Positions 8,277 through 18,825 of a stretch of DNA of 64,000 nt are shown here, one piece after another; position 1 is the stretch's first letter; each line of letters opens with the position of its first letter. Under the pieces are notes generated by a model. It was not told the origin of the DNA and did not search any database. It saw nothing but the letters and a program-made list of their open reading frames with translations. Made by a program: the position numbers and the translations under genes. The stretch comes from Kaistella montana (GTDB lineage Bacteria; Bacteroidota; Bacteroidia; Flavobacteriales; Weeksellaceae), in the NCBI RefSeq assembly GCF_024436175.1, contig NZ_JANFQP010000001.1, forward strand, positions 1,178,001 to 1,242,000. The letters run 5' to 3'.

Positions 8277-9401
8277 CTATTTAAAAAACTCCAAAACGGC
8301 ATCGGTAATATACTTCAGTTGCTCATCATCCAATTCGGTGTGCATCGGCAAAGAAATCACCTGATCCAGAAGTTGATCTGTATTCACGAAATCTTTTGGA
8401 TCGCTTTCTTGGAAATACGCTTTTTGTTTTCTTAAAGCCACTGGATAATAAATCATCGCCGGAATCTCTTTTTCGGTTAAAAACGCCTGCAATTCGTTGC
8501 GTTTTCCGTTCAGGATTCTCAATGTATATTGATGAAAAACATGGGTTGAGTTTTCGGCTCTTGTTGGAATTAAAATATTCGGATGGTTTGCGAAAGCTTC
8601 ATCATAATAATCGGCAGCTTTTCTTCTCGCGTCATTATACCCATCCAAAAGCGGAAGTTTTTTTCTAAGAACGGTCGCCTGAATACTGTCTAAACGCGAG
8701 TTCACACCCACTTCATCGTGGTAATATCTTTCGTACATTCCGTGGTTCACGATTCCGCGAAGCTTGTGTGCTAATTCATCATCATTGGTAAAAATAGCAC
8801 CGCCATCACCGTAGCAACCGAGATTTTTAGAAGGAAAGAAAGAAGTAGTTCCCATCACGCCCATTGTTCCAGATTTCTTCACAGTTCCGTCGGAGAAGGT
8901 AAAATCAGCTCCAATCGCTTGTGCATTATCTTCAATCACCGCAAGGTTGTGTTCTTTGGCAATCTTCAGAATTTCTTCCATATTGGCACATTGCCCGAAA
9001 AGATGAACCGGAATAATTGCTTTTGTTCTTGGCGTAATCGCAGCTTTCACTTTCTCTGGGTCGATGGTGAAAGTATCATAATTCACATCCACCAAAACCG
9101 ATTTCAGTTTCAGCAAGTGAATAACTTCTACCGTTGCTGCGAAGGTAAAATCAGCGGTGATCACCTCATCTCCTTCTTTTAAATCAAGTGCCATTAATGC
9201 AATTTGAAGCGCATCGGTTCCGTTGGCACAAGGAATTACGTGTTTTACGTCGAGGTATTGTTCCAATTCATTTTGGAAAGATTTCACTTCTGGACCATTG
9301 ATGAATGCAGCAGAATCCAATACATTCAAAACAGCATTATCGACATCAGCTTTTATCTTATAATATTGACTTTGTAGGTCAACCATCTGAATTTTTTTCA
9401 T
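8277..9401 (-). CDS. DegT/DnrJ/EryC1/StrS-family sugar aminotransferase
   Basis: These PLP enzymes transfer an amino group from glutamate to a keto nucleotide-sugar, making amino sugars for LPS or capsule. The 374-residue protein has the fold-type I layout. GTDALQIAL binds the PLP phosphate, EDNAQAIGA carries the aspartate that holds the pyridine nitrogen (D158), and K192 in FFPSKNLGCYGDGGAI is the Schiff-base lysine. VHLFGQCANMEEI near residue 132 is also typical. It is closest in style to the WbpE/DegT group that acts on UDP-linked 3-keto sugars, but the substrate is not decided by sequence. It heads a probable operon with galE. Confidence 0.92.
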   Translation of the reverse strand: MKKIQMVDLQSQYYKIKADVDNAVLNVLDSAAFINGPEVKSFQNELEQYLDVKHVIPCANGTDALQIALMALDLKEGDEVITADFTFAATVEVIHLLKLKSVLVDVNYDTFTIDPEKVKAAITPRTKAIIPVHLFGQCANMEEILKIAKEHNLAVIEDNAQAIGADFTFSDGTVKKSGTMGVMGTTSFFPSKNLGCYGDGGAIFTNDDELAHKLRGIVNHGMYERYYHDEVGVNSRLDSIQATVLRKKLPLLDGYNDARRKAADYYDEAFANHPNILIPTRAENSTHVFHQYTLRILNGKRNELQAFLTEKEIPAMIYYPVALRKQKAYFQESDPKDFVNTDQLLDQVISLPMHTELDDEQLKYITDAVLEFFK

Positions 9402-9730
9402 AGATTTTTCTATTTTTATTTTTTTTAATCGGTTACCTTTCCTCTTCGGTTGGGTTTCTTAAAAAATATTTGCTCAAATTTAAGAAAATTAAATTTTCAG
9501 GAAAATTAAAACTCCTATTGTTTTCATGATTCATCAATAAAAAGGAAAATCAAGAGCATTTCGGTTGGTTATTTTAATGAAATTGAAAAAAGTAGAAAAC
9601 ACAATTAATCATCAATTTTTATGGATTGTTATTAAAAAAAAAATAAAAACAAAACAAACATAACCGATTAATTTACGCGTACATTTTAACTTTTTGTTAA
9701 TTTCGTTGAAATTTACCATACTCACCCTCT
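9402..9730. other. 329-bp non-coding interval between divergent genes
   Basis: This very AT-rich stretch separates the aminotransferase gene (minus) from the subtilase gene (plus). It holds a candidate minus-strand -7 box at 9475-9482. On the plus strand I see only weak matches to TAnnTTTG (for example TACATTTT near 9680). I saw no open reading frame, RNA gene, strong hairpin or repeat. Confidence 0.5.
9475..9482 (-). promoter_or_regulatory. candidate -7 box of the aminotransferase-galE operon
   Basis: TAAATTTG on the minus strand is a perfect TAnnTTTG match 73 bases upstream of the aminotransferase ATG. No -33 element was recognised. Confidence 0.35.
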
Positions 9731-11335
9731 ATGAAAAAAACATTATCCGTTCTTATCATTTTTCTTTATGCTTTTGTCAGCGCACAAACCGAATTGGTTT
9801 TTGTATTTTTTAAGGACAAGCCGAATAAAGCAGCATTTTATGCTAATCCACTTTCCGAAATTTCCCAGAAATCACTCGACCGAAGAGCCAGACTCAATAT
9901 CCCTTTGAATGATCAAGACGCTCCATTGGAAGCTTCCTATATTCAAAACATCAAAAATTTAGGCTTCACCGTAACCGATTATTCGAAATGGATGAATGGA
10001 GTTGCAGTAAACGCTACAACTGCTCAAATTGCTACCTTGCAAGCTCAAAGCTACGTTCAATCCGTTGAAAGCTTTATCAAACATCCTGCAGGTGGAAAAC
10101 AAAGCATAAAAAAGTCGGATAAATTCAAAGTTTTCGACAATACCATCGGAAAAACCAATTTCAACTATGGAACAGGTTTATCCCAAATTGACCAAATCAA
10201 TCTTCGTCCGCTACACGTTGCAGGTTACACCGGTACTGGAGTTACGATTGCCGTTATCGATACCGGATTTCCGACAGTGAATACAGGATCTGCGTACGCA
10301 AGAATCCGAAACAATGGACAAATAAAAGGCGGTTATAATTTCGTAAACAAAAGCACTGATATTTACAATACTTCTCTAAACAATCATGGTTCTTATTGTT
10401 TAGGAGTAATCGCTGGTTATATCGATAATTCTTATGTAGGGTCCGCTCCAGATGCAGATTTTTATCTTTATGCATCCGAAGATGCCGTAAACGAAAAACC
10501 TGAAGAAATGATTTATTGGGCAGAGGCCGCCGAAGAAGCCGACAGAAAAGGTGTTGATATCATTACAACCTCCCTTGGATATTACGATTTTGATGACAGT
10601 CGCTACAACATGTTATACTCGGATATGGACGGAAGTAATTCTTTCATCGCAAGAGCTGCACAAATCGCTGCTGAGAAAGGAATTTTCGTACTTGCAGCCG
10701 CCGGAAACGAAGCTCAAAATTCTTGGCATTACATCATCACACCTGCCGATAACGAAAAAGTTTTCACCGTGGGTGCTGTAACTTCAAGTGGTACGAGTTC
10801 TTCTTTTTCTTCTTACGGACCAAATGCTTTAGGACTCGTAAAACCCGATGCAAGTGCAAGAGGAACCAATACCGCAATAGCTTACAACAACAGCGCAACT
10901 ACCAGCAACGGAACTTCTTTCGCTACTCCACTTGCGGCGGGCGGTGTAGCTTGTTTGTTGCAAGCTGTTCTTACAAAACCTTTGGATGAACTGAAAGATA
11001 TTCTTAGACAAAAAGCTTCTCTTTTCCCGAACCACACAGACCCAATGGGATATGGAATTCTGAATTTCGGAGCATCACTTACGGAAGTGCAAATGGCAAC
11101 TGCAAACGTTACTAAATCTTCAATTAAAATCTACCCGAATCCGGTAAGCACAAGCTTTACGATCAATACTTCTGAAAAAATTGTTTCGGTAGAATTGTAT
11201 GATGTTTTAGGCAGAAAATCCCAAAACCTTTCCAATGAAAAAATACAGAACATCGAGAAACTAACCAAAGGAGTTTACTTTTTAAAAATAAAAATCGACA
11301 AAAATGAGTTCGTCGAGAAACTCATTAAGCAGTAG
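9731..11335 (+). CDS. secreted subtilisin-like serine peptidase (S8) with T9SS sorting domain
   Basis: This is an extracellular protease. The 534-residue protein has a signal peptide (cut near VSAQ, residue 19), a propeptide region to about residue 150, and an S8 catalytic domain. The triad is visible: D177 in IAVIDTGFP, H219 in NNHGSYC and S396 in GTSFATPLAAG, with oxyanion N326 in AAAGNE. From about residue 465 a type-A T9SS C-terminal domain follows (KIYPNPVSTSF..., GVYFLKI, ending EKLIKQ), which directs export across the outer membrane by the type IX system. It stands alone between two divergent/convergent units and ends in a shared terminator. Confidence 0.95.
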   Translation: MKKTLSVLIIFLYAFVSAQTELVFVFFKDKPNKAAFYANPLSEISQKSLDRRARLNIPLNDQDAPLEASYIQNIKNLGFTVTDYSKWMNGVAVNATTAQIATLQAQSYVQSVESFIKHPAGGKQSIKKSDKFKVFDNTIGKTNFNYGTGLSQIDQINLRPLHVAGYTGTGVTIAVIDTGFPTVNTGSAYARIRNNGQIKGGYNFVNKSTDIYNTSLNNHGSYCLGVIAGYIDNSYVGSAPDADFYLYASEDAVNEKPEEMIYWAEAAEEADRKGVDIITTSLGYYDFDDSRYNMLYSDMDGSNSFIARAAQIAAEKGIFVLAAAGNEAQNSWHYIITPADNEKVFTVGAVTSSGTSSSFSSYGPNALGLVKPDASARGTNTAIAYNNSATTSNGTSFATPLAAGGVACLLQAVLTKPLDELKDILRQKASLFPNHTDPMGYGILNFGASLTEVQMATANVTKSSIKIYPNPVSTSFTINTSEKIVSVELYDVLGRKSQNLSNEKIQNIEKLTKGVYFLKIKIDKNEFVEKLIKQ

Positions 11336-11446
11336 AAGACTGACTGTAATTAACCAAAGTTTTTCACGTTATTACATTATCAAGTAGGTCTATTAGTCAT
11401 TATTTAGACTTGGTTATATAAATCACTATCGAAGAGATAATAAAAA

Positions 11447-11478
11447 AATCCGTCTCACACTTTTAAGCGAGACGGATT
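11447..11478. terminator. bidirectional rho-independent terminator
   Basis: A 10-bp perfect inverted repeat (aatccgtctc / gagacggatt) has an A-run on its left and a T-rich flank on its right, between convergent genes. It is strongest for the minus-strand M16 peptidase. Confidence 0.85.
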
Positions 11479-11511
11479 CATTATTTTTTGGTTATTTTAA
11501 TCTGTGTCTTT

Positions 11512-14352
11512 TTATTTCGCAACAGCAGTCTTTACTTCTTCTTTCTTCACATTTTCCCAACCATCTTCAGGCATTAAAGTAGCAATCCCTCTGTTTTTTG
11601 TCAGATATTTTTTTGCCACATTCTGCAAATCTTTTACGGTAAGTTCTTTTATTTTCTCTGGATAATTAAGAATTTCATATTTATCACTACCGTCTAATTG
11701 ACTCTTTGATAGCGCATTGATCCAGTAATTATTATCTTTAAGATTAGTATTATAGTCGTTTATTTCCCCTTCTTTATACTTATCTAAATCTTTTTGTTCC
11801 GGACCATTATCAATTAATTTTTGGAGTTCTGCAATTGCACTTTTTGTCAGTTTATCGGCATTTTCAGGACCACATGGGAAACTTATACTGAAAGTATAAT
11901 TACCAAACGGAACTTTGGTCATGGTGCCTCTTGCTCCACCACCGTAGATGCCGCTCTCTTCTTCTCTCAATTTTTCAATAACTTTTATAGTAGCTACTTC
12001 ACCTAAGGCAGAAAGTGCCAAAGCTTCTTTTTCGTTATAAGGAGTTTCGCCTGAGTAAACGATTTGAACCATACTCTTAGGATCTTTACCTTTTTTATAA
12101 ACTTTAGTAAAATCTCCACCAATTGATCTATAACCGGTATCTTTAAAGGTAGTCGCCTTCCCTGTACTTGGCAAACTTGCTACATATTTTAAGATTTCAT
12201 TTTTTAAATTATTTTCATCAATATTTCCCGTAAAATAGAAGTGGAAATTCCCTGCATTCGCAAACTTTTCTTTATAAATATCGTATGCTAGTTTATAATC
12301 CGTTATTGCCCAATCTTTTTCCGTAGGAATAATTCCTACAAACCTTGGGTTTTTCTGATTTAAAAATTTAGCATGCTCACTAGAAAAATAAAACTGCGGA
12401 TTTGAAAGCAAATTATCCAACATGGCCGACTGCTTCGTTTTAAAGGCGTTGAATGCATCTGGATTGTAATTTAAACTTGTAAAATAAGCATACATCAATT
12501 CCATAGCTACCGAGAGATCTTTCTGTGTAGTTTTACCGTTTATTCCTTCGGTGAGAACACTAATATTAGGATTTACAGAAACTTGCTTTCCAGTAAGATA
12601 ATTGGTGAGATCAGTCTTTGAAAAACCACCTACTCCAGCTTCAGTTAGAGCAGCAAATGCAAATTGTGTTTTTTTGAAATCGGTATCGTTAATGATAGAG
12701 TTTCCTCCTAAACTTCTTGCTGAAAATATAATTTCATCATCTTTAAAATCGGTTTTCTTAAAGGTAACTTTTGCACCATTGCTAAGCGTCCAGGTCGTTG
12801 TACCCAGTTTTGCATCTGTTTCAGTTTTTACAATTTTACCTTCGGATTTAAATGGTTTAACCAAATTATTGATTGATGCTTTTTCTTCATAAGGTTTAAT
12901 ATCTGCCATCTTTACAGATTCAAATGTATTAAGCACCATTGCTTCTGTAGGCATTGTAACATTATCCTTTTTTGGTCCGGTAATCACGATAACTCGGCTG
13001 TCATCTTTCACAAATTTCTTGATAATATCATTGGTCTGTGCTAAGGTCACACTTGGCAAGAAGTTTTTTGTATCTTCATATTCCCAAGCAATTCCTGGCA
13101 TTGGTTCCTGCTCCAAAAAGCTTCTTACGTATTCATCCACAAGCATACCACTTTCAGTCTTATCTCTGTTGTTATAAGATCTTTCAAGGTTCGATAAAAC
13201 TTGAGATTTTGCTCTATCAAGTTCAGATTGAGTAAATCCGAATTTTTTAGCTCTTTCTACTTCTGTTAAAAGTACCGATAATGCTTTCAATTGATCTCCT
13301 TCTTTGGTCAATGCAAATCCTTGGAAAGCTTCTTTTGTTCTTGCATAGGTGCCACCATGATATACAGATCCAAAAGTGAAAGGTGGATTATTGGAATTGA
13401 TCAGTTCTCTTAATCTATTATTCAACATTGTAGTTGCTAAATTTTTAATCAAACTCTGATTGTATTGTTCCACTGTCACATTCGGTTTATATGCTTCCGA
13501 ATCTTTCATGATAAACTGAACCATTGAGTTTGTTGCATCAGGATCTGTTTCTATCGCAACCAATGTTTCTTTATGATTAGGCAGATCAAAAACTTTTCTT
13601 TCTTTTGGTTTAGCCGGATTTTTATATTTACTGAAATTATCTTTTATCTTTTTTTCAATTTCATCTACATTGATATCACCCACCACTGCAATTGCCATCA
13701 AATCTGGTCTGTACCAATCCTGATGGAATTTTCTAATCACATCTGGTTTAAAGTTTTCCAACACTTCTTTTTTTCCAATTGGAAGTCTGTTAGCATACTG
13801 AGAATTGTATAATAATTTAGGTAAATATTTATCTGACATCCTTTTATCAGCTCCTAATCCTAATCTTAATTCTTCTAAGACTACTCCTCTTTCTTTATTA
13901 ATTTGCTCATCAGAAAGTGTAGCATTAAAAGCCCAATCCTCCATTACTTTTAGACCTGCATCAAGATTTCCCGGTTTATCTAAAGGAACAGGAAGCATGT
14001 AAACGGTTTCATCAAAACTGGTATAAGCATTAAGGTGTTGTCCGAATTTCACTCCTATAGACTGTAGGAAGTCAACTAATTTATTATCCGGAAAGTTTTT
14101 AGTTCCATTGAAGTTCATATGCTCCATAAAATGGGCTAATCCTCTTTGATTTTCATCTTCAAGTATAGAACCTGCATTGATTGCCAATCTGAAATCCACC
14201 TTTTTCTCAGGAAGTGTGTTCTTTTTAATATAGTACTTCATTCCGTTGGAAAGAGTTCCTATTCTCACAGAAGGATCTGTCGGGATATTCTGAGCAAATC
14301 CATTTGTAGTCATCAAGAAGATAACCACCAAAGAAGCTAACATTTTCTTCAT
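11512..14352 (-). CDS. M16 family zinc metallopeptidase, secreted
   Basis: This is a pitrilysin-type zinc peptidase, probably periplasmic or outer-membrane associated. The 946-residue product has a signal peptide (cleavage after NGFAQ near residue 21) followed by two M16 repeats. The active N-terminal half carries the inverted zinc motif HxxEH as H74-F-M-E77-H78 in GLAHFMEHMNFNGT, with the third ligand likely E154 in ERGVV. The second half (from about residue 520) lacks the motif, as usual, but keeps the fold, including REEESGIYGG near the R/Y region that completes the active site. It is paralogous to the M16 gene at 30274-33189. A simple -7 box is not evident upstream. Confidence 0.93.
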   Translation of the reverse strand: MKKMLASLVVIFLMTTNGFAQNIPTDPSVRIGTLSNGMKYYIKKNTLPEKKVDFRLAINAGSILEDENQRGLAHFMEHMNFNGTKNFPDNKLVDFLQSIGVKFGQHLNAYTSFDETVYMLPVPLDKPGNLDAGLKVMEDWAFNATLSDEQINKERGVVLEELRLGLGADKRMSDKYLPKLLYNSQYANRLPIGKKEVLENFKPDVIRKFHQDWYRPDLMAIAVVGDINVDEIEKKIKDNFSKYKNPAKPKERKVFDLPNHKETLVAIETDPDATNSMVQFIMKDSEAYKPNVTVEQYNQSLIKNLATTMLNNRLRELINSNNPPFTFGSVYHGGTYARTKEAFQGFALTKEGDQLKALSVLLTEVERAKKFGFTQSELDRAKSQVLSNLERSYNNRDKTESGMLVDEYVRSFLEQEPMPGIAWEYEDTKNFLPSVTLAQTNDIIKKFVKDDSRVIVITGPKKDNVTMPTEAMVLNTFESVKMADIKPYEEKASINNLVKPFKSEGKIVKTETDAKLGTTTWTLSNGAKVTFKKTDFKDDEIIFSARSLGGNSIINDTDFKKTQFAFAALTEAGVGGFSKTDLTNYLTGKQVSVNPNISVLTEGINGKTTQKDLSVAMELMYAYFTSLNYNPDAFNAFKTKQSAMLDNLLSNPQFYFSSEHAKFLNQKNPRFVGIIPTEKDWAITDYKLAYDIYKEKFANAGNFHFYFTGNIDENNLKNEILKYVASLPSTGKATTFKDTGYRSIGGDFTKVYKKGKDPKSMVQIVYSGETPYNEKEALALSALGEVATIKVIEKLREEESGIYGGGARGTMTKVPFGNYTFSISFPCGPENADKLTKSAIAELQKLIDNGPEQKDLDKYKEGEINDYNTNLKDNNYWINALSKSQLDGSDKYEILNYPEKIKELTVKDLQNVAKKYLTKNRGIATLMPEDGWENVKKEEVKTAVAK

Positions 14353-14503
14353 AATTTATTTTTCTTGTGAAAATATTGATTTTATCTTACCGAATAAAAT
14401 GATTTAATGTCATTTAATGTTAAACTTCCGTTAAAAATTACACTTTTTATTATTCAAAACATAAAAACCAGATCTATTTGAATTACCTAGTGTATAACTA
14501 CAT

Positions 14504-14866
14504 TCATTTTCTCAAAATCTTTTCCATCACTTTTCCTTTTGCTAATTCTTCGATTAGTTTATCCAGATAACGGACCTTTTGCATGATTGGATCTTCAATT
14601 TCTTCTACTCGGTAACCACAGATGACGCCGGTAATTTTCGAAACATTCGGATTCATTTTCGGAGCTTGATTAAAGAAATTTTCGAAATCGACTTTATCAT
14701 CGATGATTTTTTGTAGCATTTTTTCATCGTAGCCGGTGAGCCAGAAAACAATCTCATCCACTTCAGCTTTTGTCCGCCCTTTTTTTTCTGCTTTTGTGAT
14801 ATAATGTGGATAAACACTGGCAAAAGACATTCGATAAACGCGGGTGTTATTGGCATTCATGTTCAA
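14504..14866 (-). CDS. DUF2200 family protein
   Basis: This 120-residue cytoplasmic protein belongs to the DUF2200 (COG4898) family of unknown function. Recognisable family features are [23 protein letters not shown] near the start, the central [10 protein letters not shown], and the C-terminal [23 protein letters not shown]-like stretch (here with QKVRYLDKL). There is no signal peptide or membrane segment. It starts 5 bases after the ppc stop codon, so it is almost surely cotranscribed with ppc. That placement suggests no clear function. Confidence 0.88.
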   Translation of the reverse strand: MNMNANNTRVYRMSFASVYPHYITKAEKKGRTKAEVDEIVFWLTGYDEKMLQKIIDDKVDFENFFNQAPKMNPNVSKITGVICGYRVEEIEDPIMQKVRYLDKLIEELAKGKVMEKILRK

Positions 14867-14871
14867 ATAAT

Positions 14872-17412
14872 TTACGCTGAATTTCTACTTGCATTGATGT
14901 TTCCGAACAACGAACGCATCACGAGTTTTTCGTAAGCTTCGCGATTTCCTTCTTCTTTCTGAATTTTCATCAAAGCATATTGCTGAATGCTCAACAACGG
15001 AAGCACAATTTTCTCGCGGATTTTAACTGATTTTCTTGAAATTGGATCTTCTTCCATCAACATTTTGAAACCGGTAAGTTCCAACATCATTGATTTTGAA
15101 AGTTCGTATTCGTCAAATAAAATATTCCAAAAACCACCAAATTTCGAATTGTTTTTCATGTAATATGTAAGGGGAAAATACGATTTATTCATACTCATCA
15201 TGGAATTTAAAACCAGAGTTTTAAAGAAATCTGAACCTTTGTAAAGCGCATGAACCTCATCAAATCTCCCTTGATTTTTAAGTTCATTTAAAGCAAAACC
15301 AAACCCGAAAAACCCAGGAACATTTTGTTTCAATTGGCTCCATGAACCTACAAACGGAATCGCGCGCAAATCTTCAAATTTAAGTTCATTTGTTCCACCT
15401 CTTTTGCTTGGTCGGCTGCCGATATTGGTTCGCCCGTAATATTCCAGCGTGCTCATTTCTTGCAAATACGGCACAAACATTGGGTGCGCCTTCAAATCAG
15501 AGTATTTTTGGAAGCTGATTTCTGCCAATTCCTCAATAAGCTTTCTTTCTTTTTCCGTTAAATCTTTTTTTGAATTTTTAAAAACATCATTCTCAATTCC
15601 GGCAGTTAACAGTTGTTCGAAATTATATTTCGCTTGATCTTTATTTCCAAAAACACTGGTAATGGTTTGCCCTTGAATGGTCAATTCAATTTTATTATTG
15701 GCAATGGTTTTCCCTTGAGAAGCGTAGAAATCGTGGGTTTTCCCGCCACCTCTTGCTGGTGGACCGCCCCGTCCGTCGAAGAAAATGACTTTAATATTGT
15801 TTTCATCCGAAATTTTCGTCAGCTGTTCTTTGGTTTCATAAATTTCCCAATTGGCTTTTAAATAACCACCATCTTTGGTTCCGTCGGAGAAACCGAGCAT
15901 AATTGTTTGCGCATTTCCGCGTCTTTCCAAATGTTTTCGGTACACCGGAAGTTCGTAGAGTTCTTTCATCACTTTTTCTCCGGCATCCAAACCTTCCATC
16001 GTTTCAAAAAGCGGAACAATATCGATATGGATTTCCTCCTCACGATAACCACAAAGCCTGAACATTCCGAATACATTCAGCACATCTTTTACCTCATCAG
16101 AATTGGAAATAATGTAACGGCTGAGTCCTCTTTCGTCGTTTTTCTGTTGAATTTTTTTGATGTTAAAAATATTCTCCAAAGTATCTTTGGTAATACCTTC
16201 AAAATCATTGGGATCTACAACGACATCGGTTTCCAGAAGCCATTGTAACTTATCTTTTGTAGAAATATTTTCAGAAATAAAGCCCGCCTTTTTTGCAATA
16301 ATATCATCAATAACCTGTTGATGAACACGGCTGTCTTGACGAATATCAAGGGTTGCAAAATGAGTTCCGAAAATCTTCACCCGATCTTGGAAATCTTCCA
16401 AAATATTATTAAAAAGCCCGTTGTGTTGTTCTTTCAGTATTTTTTCGGCCTCTTTTGTTCTTTTTAAAATTTGTTCAGTACTGATGTTTTGATCTTTAAA
16501 AATCGCATCATAAATTTCATGGCTCAAAGTTTCCAAAACTTCTGAAACTCCACGGAAACTCAGTCTTCTTCGCAAGTTTTTCAAATGCGCATAATACGAT
16601 TTCAGGATGGAAGAATTGAGTTCCTGCGCGACTTTCTGAGTGATTTCTGCGGTGACGAAAGGATTTCCGTCGCGGTCTCCACCTGGCCAAAATCCCAGCT
16701 GAAAGATATCTTGATGCGGCACAAAATGCTGATTCCCAAAAGTGTTTTTAATCGTTCGATAAAGCTCGCCGATTGAATCGTAATACACATATCTGAGGTA
16801 AAAAATAATGCTCATCGCCTCATCGAGCGGTGTGGGTTTTTCTCGATTAAGGAAAGGTGTTTTACCCAATTGTTGCAAAAGCATATCGATTTCCGTCACG
16901 GAATCTTTCATAATCGCTGAACGGAGATCATGCAAAATCCGTTGCACCGAATTCGGGTAAAATTGTGTTGGATGCGCTGTGAAAACAACTTTTACTGCAA
17001 AATCCTGAAGTTTTTTTCGGGTTGCGTCCAACTGATGTTCCTGCACCGCACGATCGTGAAGATTTGCTAGCATACCTGCTTCGTTTTGGGAATGCAATTG
17101 CGGGAAAGCGGCATCTTCAATACTGTCAAAAAGCACCACTTGTCTTTCAATATATTGGATAATCTTGAACAAAAGTTCGGTTTTCTGCTCTTCGGTTACC
17201 AAATCGGTGTGTTTGGTGAAAAATTCTTCCACAATATCTTCCGGACTTTGGCCTTTTTCGTAGCCAATTCTGCTTTCTTCGTATAAAAAAGGGAGCAACA
17301 TCCCGATGTTGGTCATTTTATCATAAGGCAAACTCATGAATAATGAATTGTAGATCTGGAATTTGTTTTCGACGATTTGTCGGAATCTTTCTGTTTTCGC
17401 TTCGTTTTGCAT
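14872..17412 (-). CDS. ppc: phosphoenolpyruvate carboxylase
   Basis: Ppc is a cytoplasmic enzyme that adds bicarbonate to PEP, giving oxaloacetate and refilling the TCA cycle. The 846-residue protein is within the normal 840-930 range. It has the catalytic histidine motif VVFTAHPTQ (H147), the bicarbonate/PEP region [14 protein letters not shown] (about 242-256), and the glycine loop [14 protein letters not shown] (about 545-560). It ends in NASRNSA rather than the QNTG terminus of the enterobacterial enzyme. A TAAATTTG -7 box sits only 4 bases before the ATG. DUF2200 follows in the same operon. Confidence 0.95.
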   Translation of the reverse strand: MQNEAKTERFRQIVENKFQIYNSLFMSLPYDKMTNIGMLLPFLYEESRIGYEKGQSPEDIVEEFFTKHTDLVTEEQKTELLFKIIQYIERQVVLFDSIEDAAFPQLHSQNEAGMLANLHDRAVQEHQLDATRKKLQDFAVKVVFTAHPTQFYPNSVQRILHDLRSAIMKDSVTEIDMLLQQLGKTPFLNREKPTPLDEAMSIIFYLRYVYYDSIGELYRTIKNTFGNQHFVPHQDIFQLGFWPGGDRDGNPFVTAEITQKVAQELNSSILKSYYAHLKNLRRRLSFRGVSEVLETLSHEIYDAIFKDQNISTEQILKRTKEAEKILKEQHNGLFNNILEDFQDRVKIFGTHFATLDIRQDSRVHQQVIDDIIAKKAGFISENISTKDKLQWLLETDVVVDPNDFEGITKDTLENIFNIKKIQQKNDERGLSRYIISNSDEVKDVLNVFGMFRLCGYREEEIHIDIVPLFETMEGLDAGEKVMKELYELPVYRKHLERRGNAQTIMLGFSDGTKDGGYLKANWEIYETKEQLTKISDENNIKVIFFDGRGGPPARGGGKTHDFYASQGKTIANNKIELTIQGQTITSVFGNKDQAKYNFEQLLTAGIENDVFKNSKKDLTEKERKLIEELAEISFQKYSDLKAHPMFVPYLQEMSTLEYYGRTNIGSRPSKRGGTNELKFEDLRAIPFVGSWSQLKQNVPGFFGFGFALNELKNQGRFDEVHALYKGSDFFKTLVLNSMMSMNKSYFPLTYYMKNNSKFGGFWNILFDEYELSKSMMLELTGFKMLMEEDPISRKSVKIREKIVLPLLSIQQYALMKIQKEEGNREAYEKLVMRSLFGNINASRNSA

Positions 17413-17416
17413 AGAA

Positions 17417-17424
17417 CAAATTTA
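17417..17424 (-). promoter_or_regulatory. -7 promoter box of ppc, beside the start codon
   Basis: TAAATTTG on the minus strand leaves 4 bases before the ppc ATG at 17412. The spacing predicts a leaderless or nearly leaderless message. No clear -33 TTG was found. Confidence 0.55.
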
Positions 17425-17490
17425 GGATTTTTAATGTACTTATTTTGATGATTTTTAATGAAATTGATGAAAATATTGTATCTTCAATCA

Positions 17491-18825
17491 ATGAAACGCT
17501 GCTTGCTTTTTCTGCTTTTTGTATTCACTTTTTCTTTCGGGCAAAAGGGATTCGAAATTGCAGATGACAAGAAAACAGTAATCCCATTTCAGCTGATTAA
17601 TAATTTAATATTTGTTCCGCTAAATATTAATGGGGTTGATCTTACTTTTCTGCTGGATTCGGGTGTGAATGAAACCATTCTTTTTAGCCTCGACAGCAAG
17701 GAAATTAATTTTAACGACATCGAAAAAATAAAGTTTTCCGGGTTGGGAGAAAGCCGCGATATCGAAGGTTTACGATCGGAGAATAACATTGTCAAGATTG
17801 GGAAAGATTTCAAAGATTTTAATCATACGGTGTTTATTATTTTGGATGAAAGCATCAATTTTTCTTCACATGTTGGGATTCCGGTGAACGGAATTATCGG
17901 TTATCATTTCTTTAAAAATCATCCGATTTCAATTAATTATATCACTAAAAAAATCATCGTTTACCAAGACAAAACGCTTTTTGAAAAAAAAGTGAAAAGA
18001 CATAGCGAATTTCCCATCACCGTTGAAAGCAACAAACCTTACTTGATGGCGGGAGTTGAAATGACTTCAACCCGAGTGGAATCGAAGATGTTGATCGATC
18101 TAGGAAACAGCGATGCAGTATGGCTTTTCCCGAAACTCATCAAAGATTTTGTGTATAATCGGCCGAATATTGATGATTATTTAGGACAAGGTTTTAATGG
18201 AGATATTTTTGGAAAAAGAAGCAGAATTCACCGTCTTTACATTGGCGATTTCGCATTCGAGAAACCTTTAACAGCGATGCCCGACGAATATTCCATTCAA
18301 AATTTAAAGTTGGTTCCCAACCGAAAAGGTTCGGTGGGAAGCGATATTTTAAGACGTTTTGAAGTGGTTTTTAATTATACTGAAAATAAAATTTACTTGA
18401 AGAAAAATAAACACTTCAACGATCCTTTTCTCTTTAACAAAAGTGGTTTAGACATTCGCCACGATGGAATGACTTGGGACAAAGATTTGGTCACCGTGGA
18501 AACTACAAAAAGCAACCGAGTAAGCGAAGGAGACAATGTTTATACCGCGAGAGATACCTTTCGATATCATTTTGTTTTGAAACCCAAATATTCGGTTTCT
18601 GGTTGCCGAAAAGACGCGCCGTGCTACATCGCAGGAATCAGGAAAGATGACAATATCATCAGTATTAACAAGAAAAAAGCAGGTGATTATACCTTGCAGA
18701 GAATCAATGATTTGATGAAAGATGATGATGGCACAAAAGTTAATTTTGAAATCGAAAGAGCGGGTAAAAAAATAATGTTTCAAATGATATTAAAAGATCC
18801 AATTCCTTACCAAGATGAAAATTGA
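17491..18825 (+). CDS. aspartyl-protease-fold protein with C-terminal PDZ domain, secreted
   Basis: This appears to be a retropepsin-like (gag-asp_proteas) envelope protein. From the ATG at 17491 a clean signal peptide is seen (MKRCLLFLLFVFTFSFGQ). An in-frame ATG at 17458 would add 11 residues; I prefer the later one because it gives a tight signal sequence. Two pepsin-like half domains follow, with TFLLDSGVNETI in the first (a D-S-G version of the catalytic D-[ST]-G) and MLIDLGNSDAVW in the second (D-L-G-N-S). The C-terminal about 80 residues form a PDZ-like domain (APCYIAGIRKDDNIISINKKK). Similar Bacteroidota proteins are annotated as aspartyl protease family proteins. Proteolytic activity is not proven. 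It overlaps the next gene by 11 bases. Confidence 0.83.
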   Translation: MKRCLLFLLFVFTFSFGQKGFEIADDKKTVIPFQLINNLIFVPLNINGVDLTFLLDSGVNETILFSLDSKEINFNDIEKIKFSGLGESRDIEGLRSENNIVKIGKDFKDFNHTVFIILDESINFSSHVGIPVNGIIGYHFFKNHPISINYITKKIIVYQDKTLFEKKVKRHSEFPITVESNKPYLMAGVEMTSTRVESKMLIDLGNSDAVWLFPKLIKDFVYNRPNIDDYLGQGFNGDIFGKRSRIHRLYIGDFAFEKPLTAMPDEYSIQNLKLVPNRKGSVGSDILRRFEVVFNYTENKIYLKKNKHFNDPFLFNKSGLDIRHDGMTWDKDLVTVETTKSNRVSEGDNVYTARDTFRYHFVLKPKYSVSGCRKDAPCYIAGIRKDDNIISINKKKAGDYTLQRINDLMKDDDGTKVNFEIERAGKKIMFQMILKDPIPYQDEN